This document shows positions 17,235 through 25,858 of a stretch of DNA of 40,585 nucleotides, in pieces. Position numbers and translations under genes: made by a program. Within the stretch, counting starts at the first letter, position 1. The number at the start of each line of letters is the position of its first letter. The stretch covers positions 1 to 40,585 of the forward strand of contig JAIXWJ010000003.1 of assembly GCA_027491335.1 (NCBI GenBank), read 5' to 3'. This stretch comes from Actinomycetes bacterium (GTDB lineage Bacteria > Actinomycetota > Acidimicrobiia > Acidimicrobiales > Ilumatobacteraceae). Under the pieces are notes generated by a model. It was given only the letters and a program-made list of their open reading frames with translations, was not told where the DNA came from and ran no database searches.

Positions 17235-18302
17235 GTGACGTTCGAGGGGAACTCCGTGCCGGTCGCTTCACCCCTCGTTCCCCGTCACTTCTTCTTTTTG
17301 TGGACGGGCCCATCGTTTCCCCGCATGAATCTCGTCGCCTTGGCGCGGCTGCGTCGACAGGAACCAACTGCTCGAATTTCCGTTCACTTCATCGACTGCA
17401 CACCGACGACGTCGGCGCTCGACGATATTGCGTCGATCACATCCATCGAAGTCAGAGTCGACCGTTCGGCCGACATCCTCGCCGCGTTGCCCGAGCGGAT
17501 GGGGCACGTGTCCGAGGTCTTCGAACGCCTCTCACCCCGGGCTTTGTCCGCTCGGAGCAATCTCGTCCGCTACGCGATTCTTTATGTCCAAGGCGGCATT
17601 TACCTGGACTTCGATGTTCTCGCCATGCGACCGATCGACGACGACCAACTGGGGACGTGTTTCATCGGAGAAGAACTGGTCTGGAGCGCTGATCAGGAAA
17701 GGGTCCGAGGAGCCTGGTGGGTGTGTTTGCGCCCGCGCAACATCGGGTGGGCCGTGGCCTGGTTCGTCCGCTGGATCGACGGACTTCTCTTCTTCGGACG
17801 ATTTCGTACGGCGCGTTTGCTCGACCGGTTGAATTGCCTCTGGAGTCATCGGCAAGTCAACAACGCCATCATTGGGGCCAGGGCCGGCTCAACATTCATC
17901 GAGCGGGTGCTGTTGGACAGTGTGTCAGCCGACCCCACGGTGCGTTACGCAACTGGTCCGACGTTGGTGGATCGGGTGGCCCGTCGCAATCCCGGATTGG
18001 TTTCGATCCTGCCCCCCGAACACTTCTATTTCGTCGCACCGGGAGAGAGTCACCGACTCTTTCGTGATCACACTCTTCGTTTGCCTCACGAGGCCGTCTA
18101 CGTGCACTTCGCCGCTTCGAATCACAAGAAGGTTTTGCGTTCGTTCGAATCCACGGGGAGATGGTGGGGAGATCGTGGCTCGATCATCGGCGACGTCGTC
18201 CAATCGGTTGGATTGGCAACGACGAATCCGAATCGACCGGAATCCTCGATCGACTGGGCATCGCTTCAGTCGCCCATCGATGAGCGGGGAATCCTCCTAT
18301 GA
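17235..18302 (+). CDS. GT32-type glycosyltransferase
   Basis: 355 residues from GTG 17235. The segment SNLVRYAILYVQGGIYLDFDVLA is characteristic of GT32/DXD sugar transferases (for example capsular and mannosyl transferases); LDFD holds the DXD that binds the nucleotide-sugar metal. Upstream lies PRHFFFLWTGPSFP, the usual first strand of this family. A downstream His-rich AVYVHFAASNHKK probably closes the site. It is cytoplasmic or membrane-associated and adds a sugar to a lipid-linked or surface glycan. An alternative start at 17058 adds 59 residues without family similarity and would consume the promoter region. First gene of a seven-gene operon; the next ATG overlaps its stop. Confidence 0.85.
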   Translation: MTFEGNSVPVASPLVPRHFFFLWTGPSFPRMNLVALARLRRQEPTARISVHFIDCTPTTSALDDIASITSIEVRVDRSADILAALPERMGHVSEVFERLSPRALSARSNLVRYAILYVQGGIYLDFDVLAMRPIDDDQLGTCFIGEELVWSADQERVRGAWWVCLRPRNIGWAVAWFVRWIDGLLFFGRFRTARLLDRLNCLWSHRQVNNAIIGARAGSTFIERVLLDSVSADPTVRYATGPTLVDRVARRNPGLVSILPPEHFYFVAPGESHRLFRDHTLRLPHEAVYVHFAASNHKKVLRSFESTGRWWGDRGSIIGDVVQSVGLATTNPNRPESSIDWASLQSPIDERGILL

Positions 18303-19099
18303 CCGAACCATTGGTCAGCTGCTTGATGGTGACCGGAGGAAGGCCCGAATTGGTTCGGCGCGCCGTGTGGTGCTTCCTTTCCCAGTCGTACCCGAACAGG
18401 GAATTGGTGATTCTCTCCGACCACGCACCTGATGAGGTCGAGTTGCGTCCCCTCGAAATGGTGGATTCTCGCATTCGTGTGCGTATGACCGCGCACGATC
18501 CGAATCGCCGGCTGGGTGAGCTACGCAACATGACCATCGACTTGGCTCGCGGAGAGTGGCTGACGCAGTGGGACGACGATGATTGGTACGGATCGCGCCG
18601 AATCGCGGTGCAGTTGAAGGCCGCTATGGACGAGGACAAGGGTGCGAGCGCCCTGAAGTTCACGCTGATGCACTTGTGCTCCGCCGACGGGCGAACGATG
18701 TCATTTCGTGGAGACACCGGAATCGCCACTCCGGGGACCATTCTTCACCGTCGTACCCACGTGCGTTACCCCAACCTCGGCAAGAACGAGGACGGACAGT
18801 TTCTGCGTGCGGTGAGGGACGAACTGGGATTGGCGGTCCTCGGTGAGGAGCACTCATCTTCCTTCGTGAGGGTGTTTCACGGTTCGAACACGTGGGACGA
18901 ACGGCACTTCCTGCGACGACTTCGACGGACGCCGAAGCTTTGGATCGAGTATCAGATCGCAGCCAACTTTCGGCGCGACGTGAGAGAACATCCTCGATTC
19001 CGTTTGCGTCCCGACGAATTGGAAGCCTTGCGAGAACTCACCGAGTATCGGGAGACAGCTGCCTCGATGGCGAGCGCGGACGAAGCGAGAGTTCGGTGA
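18299..19099 (+). CDS. GT2 family glycosyltransferase
   Basis: 266 residues. The GT-A fold start VSCLMVTGGRPELVRRAV is followed by GELRNMTIDLARGEWLTQWDDDDWYG, where the Asp run (about 97-100) is the DXD metal site. The C-terminal third is Arg-rich and amphipathic, which may hold it on the inner membrane. It transfers a sugar from a nucleotide donor; donor and acceptor are not predictable. The ATG overlaps the previous stop by 4 bases (ATGA) and its own stop overlaps the next GTG, so it is translationally coupled on both sides. Confidence 0.9.
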   Translation: MTEPLVSCLMVTGGRPELVRRAVWCFLSQSYPNRELVILSDHAPDEVELRPLEMVDSRIRVRMTAHDPNRRLGELRNMTIDLARGEWLTQWDDDDWYGSRRIAVQLKAAMDEDKGASALKFTLMHLCSADGRTMSFRGDTGIATPGTILHRRTHVRYPNLGKNEDGQFLRAVRDELGLAVLGEEHSSSFVRVFHGSNTWDERHFLRRLRRTPKLWIEYQIAANFRRDVREHPRFRLRPDELEALRELTEYRETAASMASADEARVR

Positions 19100-20571
19100 C
19101 GGCCGTTCTTAGTCCGGATGTGACGACCAACGAGGCTCCGTTGATGAGTCGAGTTCGGGCATTGGCCATCGGGCAAACGTTGGTCAAGGTGTGCTACATC
19201 GCGATCGCTTTCGTGTTGGTTCGATCGCTTACCTCCGGGGTGTGGAACGAGGTCGCCCTGGGCTTGAGCGTTTACATGGTCGCCACTGTCGCCGCCACTT
19301 TGAGTCTCGAACAGAGCATCGTCTATCAGGTTCCGCAGCAAACGAGGAACGCGGCACTCGGTTTCGCTCGGCGCACTCTCGGGACCCTCGTGGGTCTGGG
19401 TGTTGTCGGTGCATTCGTGCTGTGCCTGATCGAGTGGCGATTCGCGATACTTGGTTTCCCCACGATGCTCGCTGTTGCCTTGACGGTGCTGGTCGACGCA
19501 CCTCTCACGATGGTGTCGCCTTGGCTGATCGTCAACCAACGCGAGAACACGGCTGGATGGTGGATGGGATCCTCTGCGGTTCTCATGTTCTGCGGCGTTG
19601 TGTGTGGTTCTTTGCCTTCGGGAGCAACGGCACGAACGATTTTCATTGGGATGGCGATCGCCGCCCTCGTTCGACTCCCCGTGGCGCTTCGACTTCTGTG
19701 GCCCGTCATCGTCCACTCATCGCCCGAGCGAACGTCTATCTCGTTGCGTCTCCAACTGGGATTCTGCGTGCCGCTGGCCTTGGCCTTGACGGGAGGAGTT
19801 CTCACGCGCGCCATCGACAAGTGGATGGTGGCGGTTTTCGACCCGATGTCGCTCGGGTCCTACGTCATCGCGGCACAGGAGATACCGCTGCTGTCGGTGT
19901 TGCCTTTCGCCGGAGCCACGGCGATCGCCGCCTCACTGTCGAAAAAATTGGCCCTCGGTCGAGTGGAGGATGCGTTCGACGAATGGTCGCACCAGGTGAT
20001 CACCATGATCGACGTGGTCGTGCCGATCACACTCGCCTTGACGGTGATCGGACCCGAGCTATTGCGAGTGATGTCCGGCAGAAGTTCGGCGACCGCGGCG
20101 TTGGCGTTCCAGTTGTTCACCCTGATCGGTCTGCATCGAGTCACCGAGTACGGCGCGGTGTTGAGGGCCGCGGGAAGGTCGTCCGACGTGATCAAGGCAA
20201 GCCTGGTGCTCCTCGTACTCAATGGTGCGATGGCCGGAGTGGGTGGTGCGATCGCGGGCATGGTGGGTGTCACCATCGGATCGTTGTGTGCGTTCGTCGT
20301 GGCGTGGTTCTTCGCTCTTCACTTGTTGGGGCGAGTCCTGTCGAAGAGCGTTCGTGAAGTTTTCCCGTGGCTGGTTTGGGCGCGGGCGATAGCGACGTAT
20401 TCGCCACCGATGATCGCCATCTACGCGATCACCTCATCGATCGGCGACTGGACCACTCGTCTGGGTGTCAAGTCCTTGCTGCTGGTCGTGGTGGTGGTCG
20501 GTCTTCGCATCATCGATCGCGGCCGGGACGGAAGCACACGAAAAGCAATGGAAGGAACGAATCGTGAGTGA
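19096..20571 (+). CDS. Wzx-like oligosaccharide flippase
   Basis: 491 residues from the GTG overlapping the previous stop (GTGA at 19096-19099). About 12-14 hydrophobic segments span from residue 25 to near residue 475, with short polar loops and conserved charged positions such as the RAIDKWMV segment (flippase family Arg-x-x-Asp-Lys). This fits the MOP superfamily (Wzx/RfbX) that moves undecaprenyl-linked repeat units across the membrane. No polymerase (Wzy) or chain-length regulator is recognised in the operon, so the glycan may be short or completed elsewhere. The next gene starts 8 bases before its stop. Confidence 0.88.
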   Translation: MTAVLSPDVTTNEAPLMSRVRALAIGQTLVKVCYIAIAFVLVRSLTSGVWNEVALGLSVYMVATVAATLSLEQSIVYQVPQQTRNAALGFARRTLGTLVGLGVVGAFVLCLIEWRFAILGFPTMLAVALTVLVDAPLTMVSPWLIVNQRENTAGWWMGSSAVLMFCGVVCGSLPSGATARTIFIGMAIAALVRLPVALRLLWPVIVHSSPERTSISLRLQLGFCVPLALALTGGVLTRAIDKWMVAVFDPMSLGSYVIAAQEIPLLSVLPFAGATAIAASLSKKLALGRVEDAFDEWSHQVITMIDVVVPITLALTVIGPELLRVMSGRSSATAALAFQLFTLIGLHRVTEYGAVLRAAGRSSDVIKASLVLLVLNGAMAGVGGAIAGMVGVTIGSLCAFVVAWFFALHLLGRVLSKSVREVFPWLVWARAIATYSPPMIAIYAITSSIGDWTTRLGVKSLLLVVVVVGLRIIDRGRDGSTRKAMEGTNRE

Positions 20572-21766
20572 TGTCGTTGTACGCCGCGAAATGCCGCAGG
20601 CATCCATTCCCACGAACGACGTTGTCGATGCCAAAGGGCGACTACGAGTTTTGGTGGTCACGGAAACGTTCCTGCCCCAAGTGAATGGTGTCGTGAACTC
20701 CGTTCTACGAATCCTCGAGCACATGGCCGCACGAGGTCACGAACTGATGGTCGTCGCCCCGGGCCCGGGTCCCGAATCCGTGTCGGGAGTGAACGTCGTT
20801 CGCACGCGTTCGGTGGGACTGCCGGTCTATCGAGAGTTGCGAATCGGTGTGTCGAGAAAGGAACTGGCGTCGGCGATCGATTCGTTCGGACCTGACGTCA
20901 TTCACGTGGCCGCTCCGACGATTCTCGGGAACATCGCCCTCAAGGAAGCGCAACGTCGTGGTATTCCGACCGTGTCCGTCTACCAAACCGACCTGGCTGG
21001 ATTCGCATCCCGCTACCACCTGAGCATCGCCAACTCGGGAATCTGGTCCCATACCGTGCGTGTTCATCGGCGATCGGGGCTGTCGTTGGCGCCGTCCACC
21101 GCCGCGATGTGGGACCTCAGGCATCGGGGTGTGCCGCATGTGAAGCGATGGATGCGCGGCGTGGATGGAGTGAAATTCGCCCCGAGTCACCGTGACGAGA
21201 AATTGCGACGTCTGTGGGCACCGAACGGAGAGGTGATCGTCGGATACGTCGGACGATTGGCTCGAGAGAAGCAGGTCGATCGTTTGGTCGATGTAAGCCG
21301 CATGCCGAACGTGAAATTGGTGATCGCTGGTGACGGACCGCATCGTTCGCGCTTGGAACGCCAGATGCCGACGGCTCACTTCACCGGCTTCTTGCAAGGT
21401 GTGGAACTCAGTCGTTGCTACGCGAGTCTCGACCTGTTCGTGCACACGGGGATCGACGAAACTTTCTGCCAATCGGTTCAGGAGGCGTTGGCGGCGGGGA
21501 TACCCGTGGTGGCACCGGCTCGCGGAGGACCGCTCGATCTGGTCCGTCATGGAGAGAACGGCTATCTCTGGTCCCCGGATTCGGAAGTGTCGTTGATCGG
21601 TGCGGTGAGCGAGTTGGTGGAGAATTCCATCAAGCGCGAGAAGATGGCGTCGCGAGCTCGGGAGTCGGTGATCGAGCGAACGTGGACTTCGGTGATGTCC
21701 GAGTTGGAAGGTCATTACCGTTCGGTGGTGAGTGGTCTCGAGTTCGCGTATCGGGAATTGCGATGA
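20564..21766 (+). CDS. MgtA-like GT4 mannosyltransferase
   Basis: 400 residues. N-terminal GT-B domain starts VLVVTETFLPQVNGVVNSVLR, the hallmark of the MgtA/PimB-type alpha-mannosyltransferases; the C-terminal domain has GYVGRLAREKQVDRL, the VIAGDGPHR loop and the E-x7-E type motif (FCQSVQEALAAGIPVVAPARGG). It probably adds alpha-mannose from GDP-mannose to a lipid or glycan acceptor at the inner membrane. GTG 20564 is chosen because GGAAGGA precedes it closely; ATG 20591 is an alternative. It overlaps the flippase gene by 8 bases. Confidence 0.9.
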   Translation: MSDVVVRREMPQASIPTNDVVDAKGRLRVLVVTETFLPQVNGVVNSVLRILEHMAARGHELMVVAPGPGPESVSGVNVVRTRSVGLPVYRELRIGVSRKELASAIDSFGPDVIHVAAPTILGNIALKEAQRRGIPTVSVYQTDLAGFASRYHLSIANSGIWSHTVRVHRRSGLSLAPSTAAMWDLRHRGVPHVKRWMRGVDGVKFAPSHRDEKLRRLWAPNGEVIVGYVGRLAREKQVDRLVDVSRMPNVKLVIAGDGPHRSRLERQMPTAHFTGFLQGVELSRCYASLDLFVHTGIDETFCQSVQEALAAGIPVVAPARGGPLDLVRHGENGYLWSPDSEVSLIGAVSELVENSIKREKMASRARESVIERTWTSVMSELEGHYRSVVSGLEFAYRELR

Positions 21767-22542
21767 AGAATCGATTCGTCGTCAGCGTCCACGACGTGGC
21801 TCCGTCGACGGCCGAAGCAAGTCGTCGATGGGTGGAGATACTGGATTCGCTGCGTATCAAGTCATCCTTGTTGGTGGTTCCCGGCCGATGGCGTGGTCGT
21901 GACCTGCGATCGAACCCAAGTTTCGTCTCATGGCTGAAAGATGTGGCCGCCAACGGCCACGAAGTCGTCCTTCATGGTTGGGAGCATGCGTCGACGTCGG
22001 TGCTTTCCGGTCCATCTACTTCCACCACCCGTGATCGGTTCGGCCGTCTGATGGCTCGCGGATGCCAGGAGTTCTGGAACCTGGACGAAAACGACGCCAG
22101 AACCCGAATCGAACGGGGGATGGAGACCCTGAGCGAGGTCGGTTTCGATATCCAAGGATTCGTGGCTCCGGGTTGGCTGATGTCGGAAGGAACACGTCGA
22201 GCATTGCGGGCGAGCGGCCTCACCTACACCTGCGACCACACGCGACTCATCGATCTCACGTCGAATCACGCGCGCCGTCTACTGACCACGTCCCAGCGCC
22301 CCAACAGTGTGCTCTCAGTCCCCGGCGCGATGGTGACCTCGGTGATCGCCGGTGCCCATGTGCGAACGGGTCGTTCGTTTCGGATCGCTCTTCATCCCGA
22401 TGATCTCGGATCCGCGCGATTGCGCAACTCCAATATCGCGGCCTGTCAGCGGGCCGTCACGAACGGGTTCGAGTCGAACACCTATTTTCAAGCGTGGTAC
22501 TCGCTTTTCGGTCGCCACGTGATCGGAACGGAGAAGAGCTGA
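21763..22542 (+). CDS. DUF2334 polysaccharide deacetylase-like protein
   Basis: 259 residues; ATG overlaps the previous stop (ATGA). NodB-like fold of the DUF2334 type: VSVHDVAPST at the N-terminus supplies the Asp of the active site, GHEVVLHGWEHAS supplies the two metal-binding His residues, and GFVAPGWLMS the later conserved Pro-Gly region. Members are thought to remove acetyl groups from glycans, though few have been tested. In this operon the likely substrate is the glycan under assembly. No signal peptide is visible, so it would act on the cytoplasmic side, before flipping. Confidence 0.9.
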   Translation: MKNRFVVSVHDVAPSTAEASRRWVEILDSLRIKSSLLVVPGRWRGRDLRSNPSFVSWLKDVAANGHEVVLHGWEHASTSVLSGPSTSTTRDRFGRLMARGCQEFWNLDENDARTRIERGMETLSEVGFDIQGFVAPGWLMSEGTRRALRASGLTYTCDHTRLIDLTSNHARRLLTTSQRPNSVLSVPGAMVTSVIAGAHVRTGRSFRIALHPDDLGSARLRNSNIAACQRAVTNGFESNTYFQAWYSLFGRHVIGTEKS

Positions 22543-22544
22543 TC

Positions 22545-23636
22545 GTGCGCATCGTTCAGGTCGCGAATTTCGTTGGTCCGAAGTCCGGTGGAGCGTCCCG
22601 GGTGATGCAAAGTCTGCGATCCGTCTATCGATTGCGGGGTCATGACGTGGTCGAAGTGGTTCCGCGTTCGAGCGATGCGGCCTTCGATGACGGGCCCGGC
22701 CGTCGAACGATCGCCGGGACCGTCCGACTTCCGGGGTCCGGTGGATATCGCGTTATTAGGGGTCGACGCGAGTTGACGGGTGTTCTCGAAGAACTGAGTC
22801 CGGATCTGGTGGAGCTCTCGGATTTGTCGACATTGACGTGGGTCGCACAATGGTGCTCCGAGAGGTCGATCGATTGCACGGTGATCGCGCACGAACGAAT
22901 CGATCACGCGGTCGGTCGAATCCCGATCATCGGAGGATCATCGAGGTGGTTGAGCCAACGTTGGATCACCACCGTGGAAACTCACGCAACACGGATCATT
23001 TGTCCGAGTCGATTCGCCGCCGAGCAGTTCCTCGATGGACGCAAGGTGGTCGTTCGCCCGTGGGGAGTCGATCACGAGGTCTTTCATCCGAACGGAGCTC
23101 CTTCGGAATGGGGGGAGGAACCCGTGGCACTCGTGGTGTCGCGGTTGTCGCCCGAAAAGTGCGTCGATGACTCCATCAATTTCGCGTTGGGTGTCGTGGA
23201 GGCCAGAGGGGGATTCGTGAGGGTGATCGGAGACGGTCCCTCGAGGCGACGTTTACAGCAAAGGTATCGCGAACGCCCGGTGTCGTTCGATGGTCATGTG
23301 TCCGACCGTTGGGGAGTTGCCGGAGCGATGCGGTCGGCCGATTTCTTGGTGAATCTGGGGCCGGTGGAGACGTTCGGACTCGTCACCCTGGAAGCGATGG
23401 CCTGTGGCGTGCCGGTGGTGGTGCGTAGTCGGGGTGGCGCCGGAGAATTGGTTGATCCAGATGTTGGTTGGTGCCTGACCGACGACGATCTCACTGACCG
23501 CGCATTCTCCGAAAAGGTGTTCGGACGCCGACGTTCCCTGATGAGTCGACGTGCGGCGGAACGAGCATCCGAGTTCACGTGGAACGATGTGGCCGACGTG
23601 ATGATTGGTGCGCGGGATCTCTTTCATGTCCGTTGA
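22545..23636 (+). CDS. GT4 glycosyltransferase
   Basis: 363 residues from GTG 22545, two bases after the previous stop. GT-B enzyme: N-terminal Gly-rich loop VGPKSGGASRV, C-terminal domain with VVSRLSPEKCVDD, the VIGDGPSRRR loop and ETFGLVTLEAMACGVPVVVRSRGG, where the glutamates bind the nucleotide sugar ribose and phosphate. It is a retaining sugar transferase of unknown specificity, a second GT4 next to the MgtA-like one. The gene for the GNAT enzyme starts 11 bases before its stop. Confidence 0.92.
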   Translation: MRIVQVANFVGPKSGGASRVMQSLRSVYRLRGHDVVEVVPRSSDAAFDDGPGRRTIAGTVRLPGSGGYRVIRGRRELTGVLEELSPDLVELSDLSTLTWVAQWCSERSIDCTVIAHERIDHAVGRIPIIGGSSRWLSQRWITTVETHATRIICPSRFAAEQFLDGRKVVVRPWGVDHEVFHPNGAPSEWGEEPVALVVSRLSPEKCVDDSINFALGVVEARGGFVRVIGDGPSRRRLQQRYRERPVSFDGHVSDRWGVAGAMRSADFLVNLGPVETFGLVTLEAMACGVPVVVRSRGGAGELVDPDVGWCLTDDDLTDRAFSEKVFGRRRSLMSRRAAERASEFTWNDVADVMIGARDLFHVR

Positions 23637-24294
23637 CACTTTGCCGTTGGTGATCCGACGATGGGAAGATTCCGATTGCCCAGCGATTGTCGACCTCTTC
23701 ATGCGAACCGCGTTCGCCGATGCGATTCGATTGCCGACGCCACGGGAATTGTCCCCGTACGTCGGGCTTTCCCTGGATTACTACTTCCAGGATCCGACAA
23801 CGGAGATCATGGTTGCTTCGTGTGATGGTGAAGTGGTGGGGTATTCGATCTTCTGCACTGACCCCGAAGCCATGAACCGATGGTTGGCTCGGCGGTCTTT
23901 GCGGATATTCGTTGACGTGATGGAAATGTTGGTGACCGGACGTCTGTCCCGCGTTGGCTGGGGTTTCTATTTGCGTCGAACCTTTGATTCAATTCTGATC
24001 ATGTGGAGTCGCCGCCGTGGTGAGGCCGGGGATCTTCCGCACGCCCACCTGAACATTCGGGAAGGCTTTCGAACCGGTTCGGTGGCGCTTCAGTTGCTGA
24101 ATGGCATCGATGAACAATGTCGTCGTGTCGGAGCCGCCGCGTGGTTGGGCGAAATCAACGGAACCGAAAACACCAGAAGGCGGGCCGTCGAACGACTGCT
24201 GGGTGAAGTGATCGACGTGCGACGAAACGTCACGCATTCGTGGCTCTCGGGCCGGACCGTGAACCGCATCAGCGTCCGACGAACCGTCCTCTGA
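23626..24294 (+). CDS. GNAT family acetyltransferase
   Basis: 222 residues from ATG 23626 (seven further codons upstream are open but would overlap more). LVIRRWEDSDCPAIVDLF is a typical first strand and helix of GNAT enzymes, and a central GEVVGYSIFC matches the second core strand. The usual acetyl-CoA loop (Q/RxxGxG/A) is not clear, but NIREGFRTGSVALQLLNGI occupies its place with R-x-G-S. It may acetylate an amino sugar or its precursor, a fit to the neighbouring deacetylase-like gene. Last gene of the operon, followed by a strong hairpin. Confidence 0.8.
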   Translation: MSVDTLPLVIRRWEDSDCPAIVDLFMRTAFADAIRLPTPRELSPYVGLSLDYYFQDPTTEIMVASCDGEVVGYSIFCTDPEAMNRWLARRSLRIFVDVMEMLVTGRLSRVGWGFYLRRTFDSILIMWSRRRGEAGDLPHAHLNIREGFRTGSVALQLLNGIDEQCRRVGAAAWLGEINGTENTRRRAVERLLGEVIDVRRNVTHSWLSGRTVNRISVRRTVL

Positions 24295-24302
24295 CCCTCG
24301 AA

Positions 24303-24347
24303 TCTGGGATGGTTTCGTGTCGCTACGGCGCGCGAAACCATCCCAGA
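24303..24347 (+). terminator. Strong stem-loop terminator of the polysaccharide operon
   Basis: A perfect 15-base-pair stem (24303-24317 with 24333-24347; arm CTGGGATGGTTTCG) closes a 15-base loop, 8 bases after the GNAT stop. No T-tract follows, as is common in actinobacteria. It makes a coding start at 24317 for the next gene unlikely. Confidence 0.85.
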
Positions 24348-24399
24348 AGCACGGTGGGCTGAAGGTGCGTCCGACATCGTCGATGGTGCTTGGTGGCCG

Positions 24400-24405
24400 T
24401 ACCAT
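24400..24405 (+). promoter_or_regulatory. -10 box TACCAT before 24413
   Basis: TACCAT is followed by 7 bases and GTG 24413, the same leaderless layout as other first genes in the window. Confidence 0.5.
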
Positions 24406-24412
24406 CGCGAGC

Positions 24413-24781
24413 GTGGCGACCCAAGTGGAGGAATTCATCGGTGTGTACGACGCCAACGGCACGATCGTCGGCGAGGTGTCGTATTGGATCGGAGCCCGAT
24501 TGGGTCGAACTCATTGTTCGCTCTGCGAGCTGACGCACGGCCTGTTCACCGTGAAGCGGGAATGGCGCGAGTGTTCGGTCACTCTCGGTGTCCCGTTCAC
24601 CACCTGGCATCGCGACGACGCACCCGCCGAGGTGTTGGCCGCGGCAGCGGGGTCGTATCCGGTGGTGTTGGCGCGTGATGCGGTGGGACTACGGGTGGTG
24701 GTCGACGCAATACGGCTGGAGACGTTCGACGGCGACACCACGAAGTTCGTAGCTCATCTACATGCGTTGGCGGGCTCGTGA
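24413..24781 (+). CDS. Conserved protein with CSLCELTHG motif
   Basis: 122 residues from GTG 24413; ATG 24383 is an alternative. The central [11 protein letters not shown] followed by [22 protein letters not shown] gives a C-x-x-C pair, a conserved His and a second His-Arg-Asp-Asp, which suggests a small metal- or redox-active protein. I recognise this as a conserved but uncharacterised family and cannot name a reaction. It is translationally coupled to the DUF2256 zinc protein by a GTGA overlap (24778-24781). The region upstream holds the polysaccharide terminator, so the pair is its own unit. Confidence 0.65.
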   Translation: MATQVEEFIGVYDANGTIVGEVSYWIGARLGRTHCSLCELTHGLFTVKREWRECSVTLGVPFTTWHRDDAPAEVLAAAAGSYPVVLARDAVGLRVVVDAIRLETFDGDTTKFVAHLHALAGS

Positions 24782-24957
24782 CGCGCGTGGCTCGCACGAA
24801 GAACGGATTCGCGCCGCGTATGTGCGACGGTTGTGGCCGGACGTTCGAGTGGCGAAAGAAATGGGCCCGTGATTGGGACAACGTGCGCTGGTGTTCGGAC
24901 GCCTGCCGTCAACGAGGCGCGAGCGCGAGCCCGGCGGAGTCGCCTCCAATGGCCTGA
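24778..24957 (+). CDS. DUF2256 zinc-ribbon-like protein
   Basis: 59 residues. [28 protein letters not shown] is the DUF2256 signature: C-x-x-C, the Trp-Arg-Lys-Lys-Trp core and C-x3-C, which together probably bind one zinc ion. The tail after RQRGAS is short and non-conserved. DUF2256 is widespread in bacteria without a known role; it is often found near photolyase or cryptochrome-type genes, which are absent here. GTG 24778 overlaps the previous stop; ATG 24820 is a possible shorter start that keeps the zinc motif. Confidence 0.88.
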   Translation: MTRVARTKNGFAPRMCDGCGRTFEWRKKWARDWDNVRWCSDACRQRGASASPAESPPMA

Positions 24958-25010
24958 AGCTCGTTGTGCCGCGGAAAAGCGACGAGATTTCCCGGCCAAG
25001 AGCCGTGCGA

Positions 25011-25658
25011 CTACTTGCGCTTCTGCGGCTTCGCCTTCGGGGTGTCCCATCCCAAAGCCGCCTGAACCGTTTCGCCGTTCTGACTCATGTAACCGATGTA
25101 CGAGAGAACATCTTGCCTCTGTTGTTCGGTCATGTCGTTCACTTCGGCGAACGTATTCATGGCTTGGACAATCAAGGTCCCGATCAGAACAAGGTTGACC
25201 CTGGTGCGATCCTGCACATTGGGGTTGGTCGATTGTGAAGCCACTGATTCAAGAACCATTCTCTGACTCAGCTGAAACCGTTCAGGACCAACGCCACAAC
25301 CCAACAAATAAGCGATCGTTCTCATTCGCGCCTGTGCGAGTTTCTGTACGTCGGCCTTGCCTTCGAGAACCAAGTTGAGTCGAGTGGTTTCTCCGTCATT
25401 GGTGCTCAGGAAGACGCCAAGAAATGCGGCTTCGATGGCTTGGCACAGCAATTCTTCGCGGGACCCGAAGTAGCGCACCACATAATCGGGATGAACCCCA
25501 GCCTTGTCGCAGATCTGCGCGACCGTGACTTCACGGGGGACGTTCTCGAGGAGCAATTGGGCCGTGGCGCTCAACATGCGCGCGGTGGCCTCGGCCTGAC
25601 TGAGCCTGGGTCTCTTGGTCACACCCGACGCTGGGTTCCTCTTGGGTGCTGGCGCCAT
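25011..25658 (-). CDS. TetR family transcriptional regulator
   Basis: 215 residues. The N-terminal DNA-binding domain (about 20-72) has VTVAQICDKAGVHPDYVVRYFGSREELL, the TetR helix-turn-helix with recognition helix about 55-64. The C-terminal part is helical and would bind a ligand or dimerise. The last residues are a Lys/Pro-rich tail (PKAKPQKRK). No obvious target gene adjoins it: the downstream side faces the DUF2256 gene convergently and the upstream side the tRNA-Lys. ATG 25658 sits 6 bases from a consensus -10 box. Confidence 0.92.
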   Translation of the reverse strand: MAPAPKRNPASGVTKRPRLSQAEATARMLSATAQLLLENVPREVTVAQICDKAGVHPDYVVRYFGSREELLCQAIEAAFLGVFLSTNDGETTRLNLVLEGKADVQKLAQARMRTIAYLLGCGVGPERFQLSQRMVLESVASQSTNPNVQDRTRVNLVLIGTLIVQAMNTFAEVNDMTEQQRQDVLSYIGYMSQNGETVQAALGWDTPKAKPQKRK

Positions 25659-25664
25659 GCGGCA

Positions 25665-25670
25665 ATTGTA
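25665..25670 (-). promoter_or_regulatory. -10 box TACAAT of the TetR gene
   Basis: Minus-strand TACAAT is followed by 6 bases and ATG 25658; the best consensus match among the leaderless promoters here. Confidence 0.65.
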
Positions 25671-25727
25671 CGACCGGGGCGCCGAGCAGGTTCGGTTCCG
25701 GGCGTTCCGAACTAGCCTGAAGGAGAT

Positions 25728-25803
25728 GCGCCTTTAGCTCAGTCGGTAGAGCATCGGACTTTTAATCCGCTGGTCGAGGGTTCGAGCCCCTCAGGGCGCA
25801 CCA
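25728..25803 (+). tRNA. tRNA-Lys (anticodon UUU)
   Basis: Cloverleaf: acceptor 25728-25734 pairs with 25793-25799, D arm from 25737, anticodon loop CTTTTAA with anticodon TTT at 25761-25763, T arm with GGTTCGAGCC, discriminator A25800 and encoded CCA 25801-25803. The outermost anticodon-stem pair (25754/25770) is a U-C mismatch. Confidence 0.97.
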
Positions 25804-25846
25804 CGGCGAGGGTCGGCGGCGGGTGTCGCCGGCCCACCACCCGTGC

Positions 25847-25852
25847 GAGACT
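25847..25852 (+). promoter_or_regulatory. Weak -10-like box GAGACT before 25859
   Basis: GAGACT keeps the A at position 2 and T at position 6, followed by 6 bases and GTG 25859. Weaker than the TANNNT boxes. Confidence 0.35.
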
Positions 25853-25858
25853 GCCACT

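Noticed and set aside
24317-24412. Coding start at 24317 for the CxLC protein
   Set aside because: It would place a 15-base-pair terminator hairpin inside the gene; GTG 24413 fits a -10 box.
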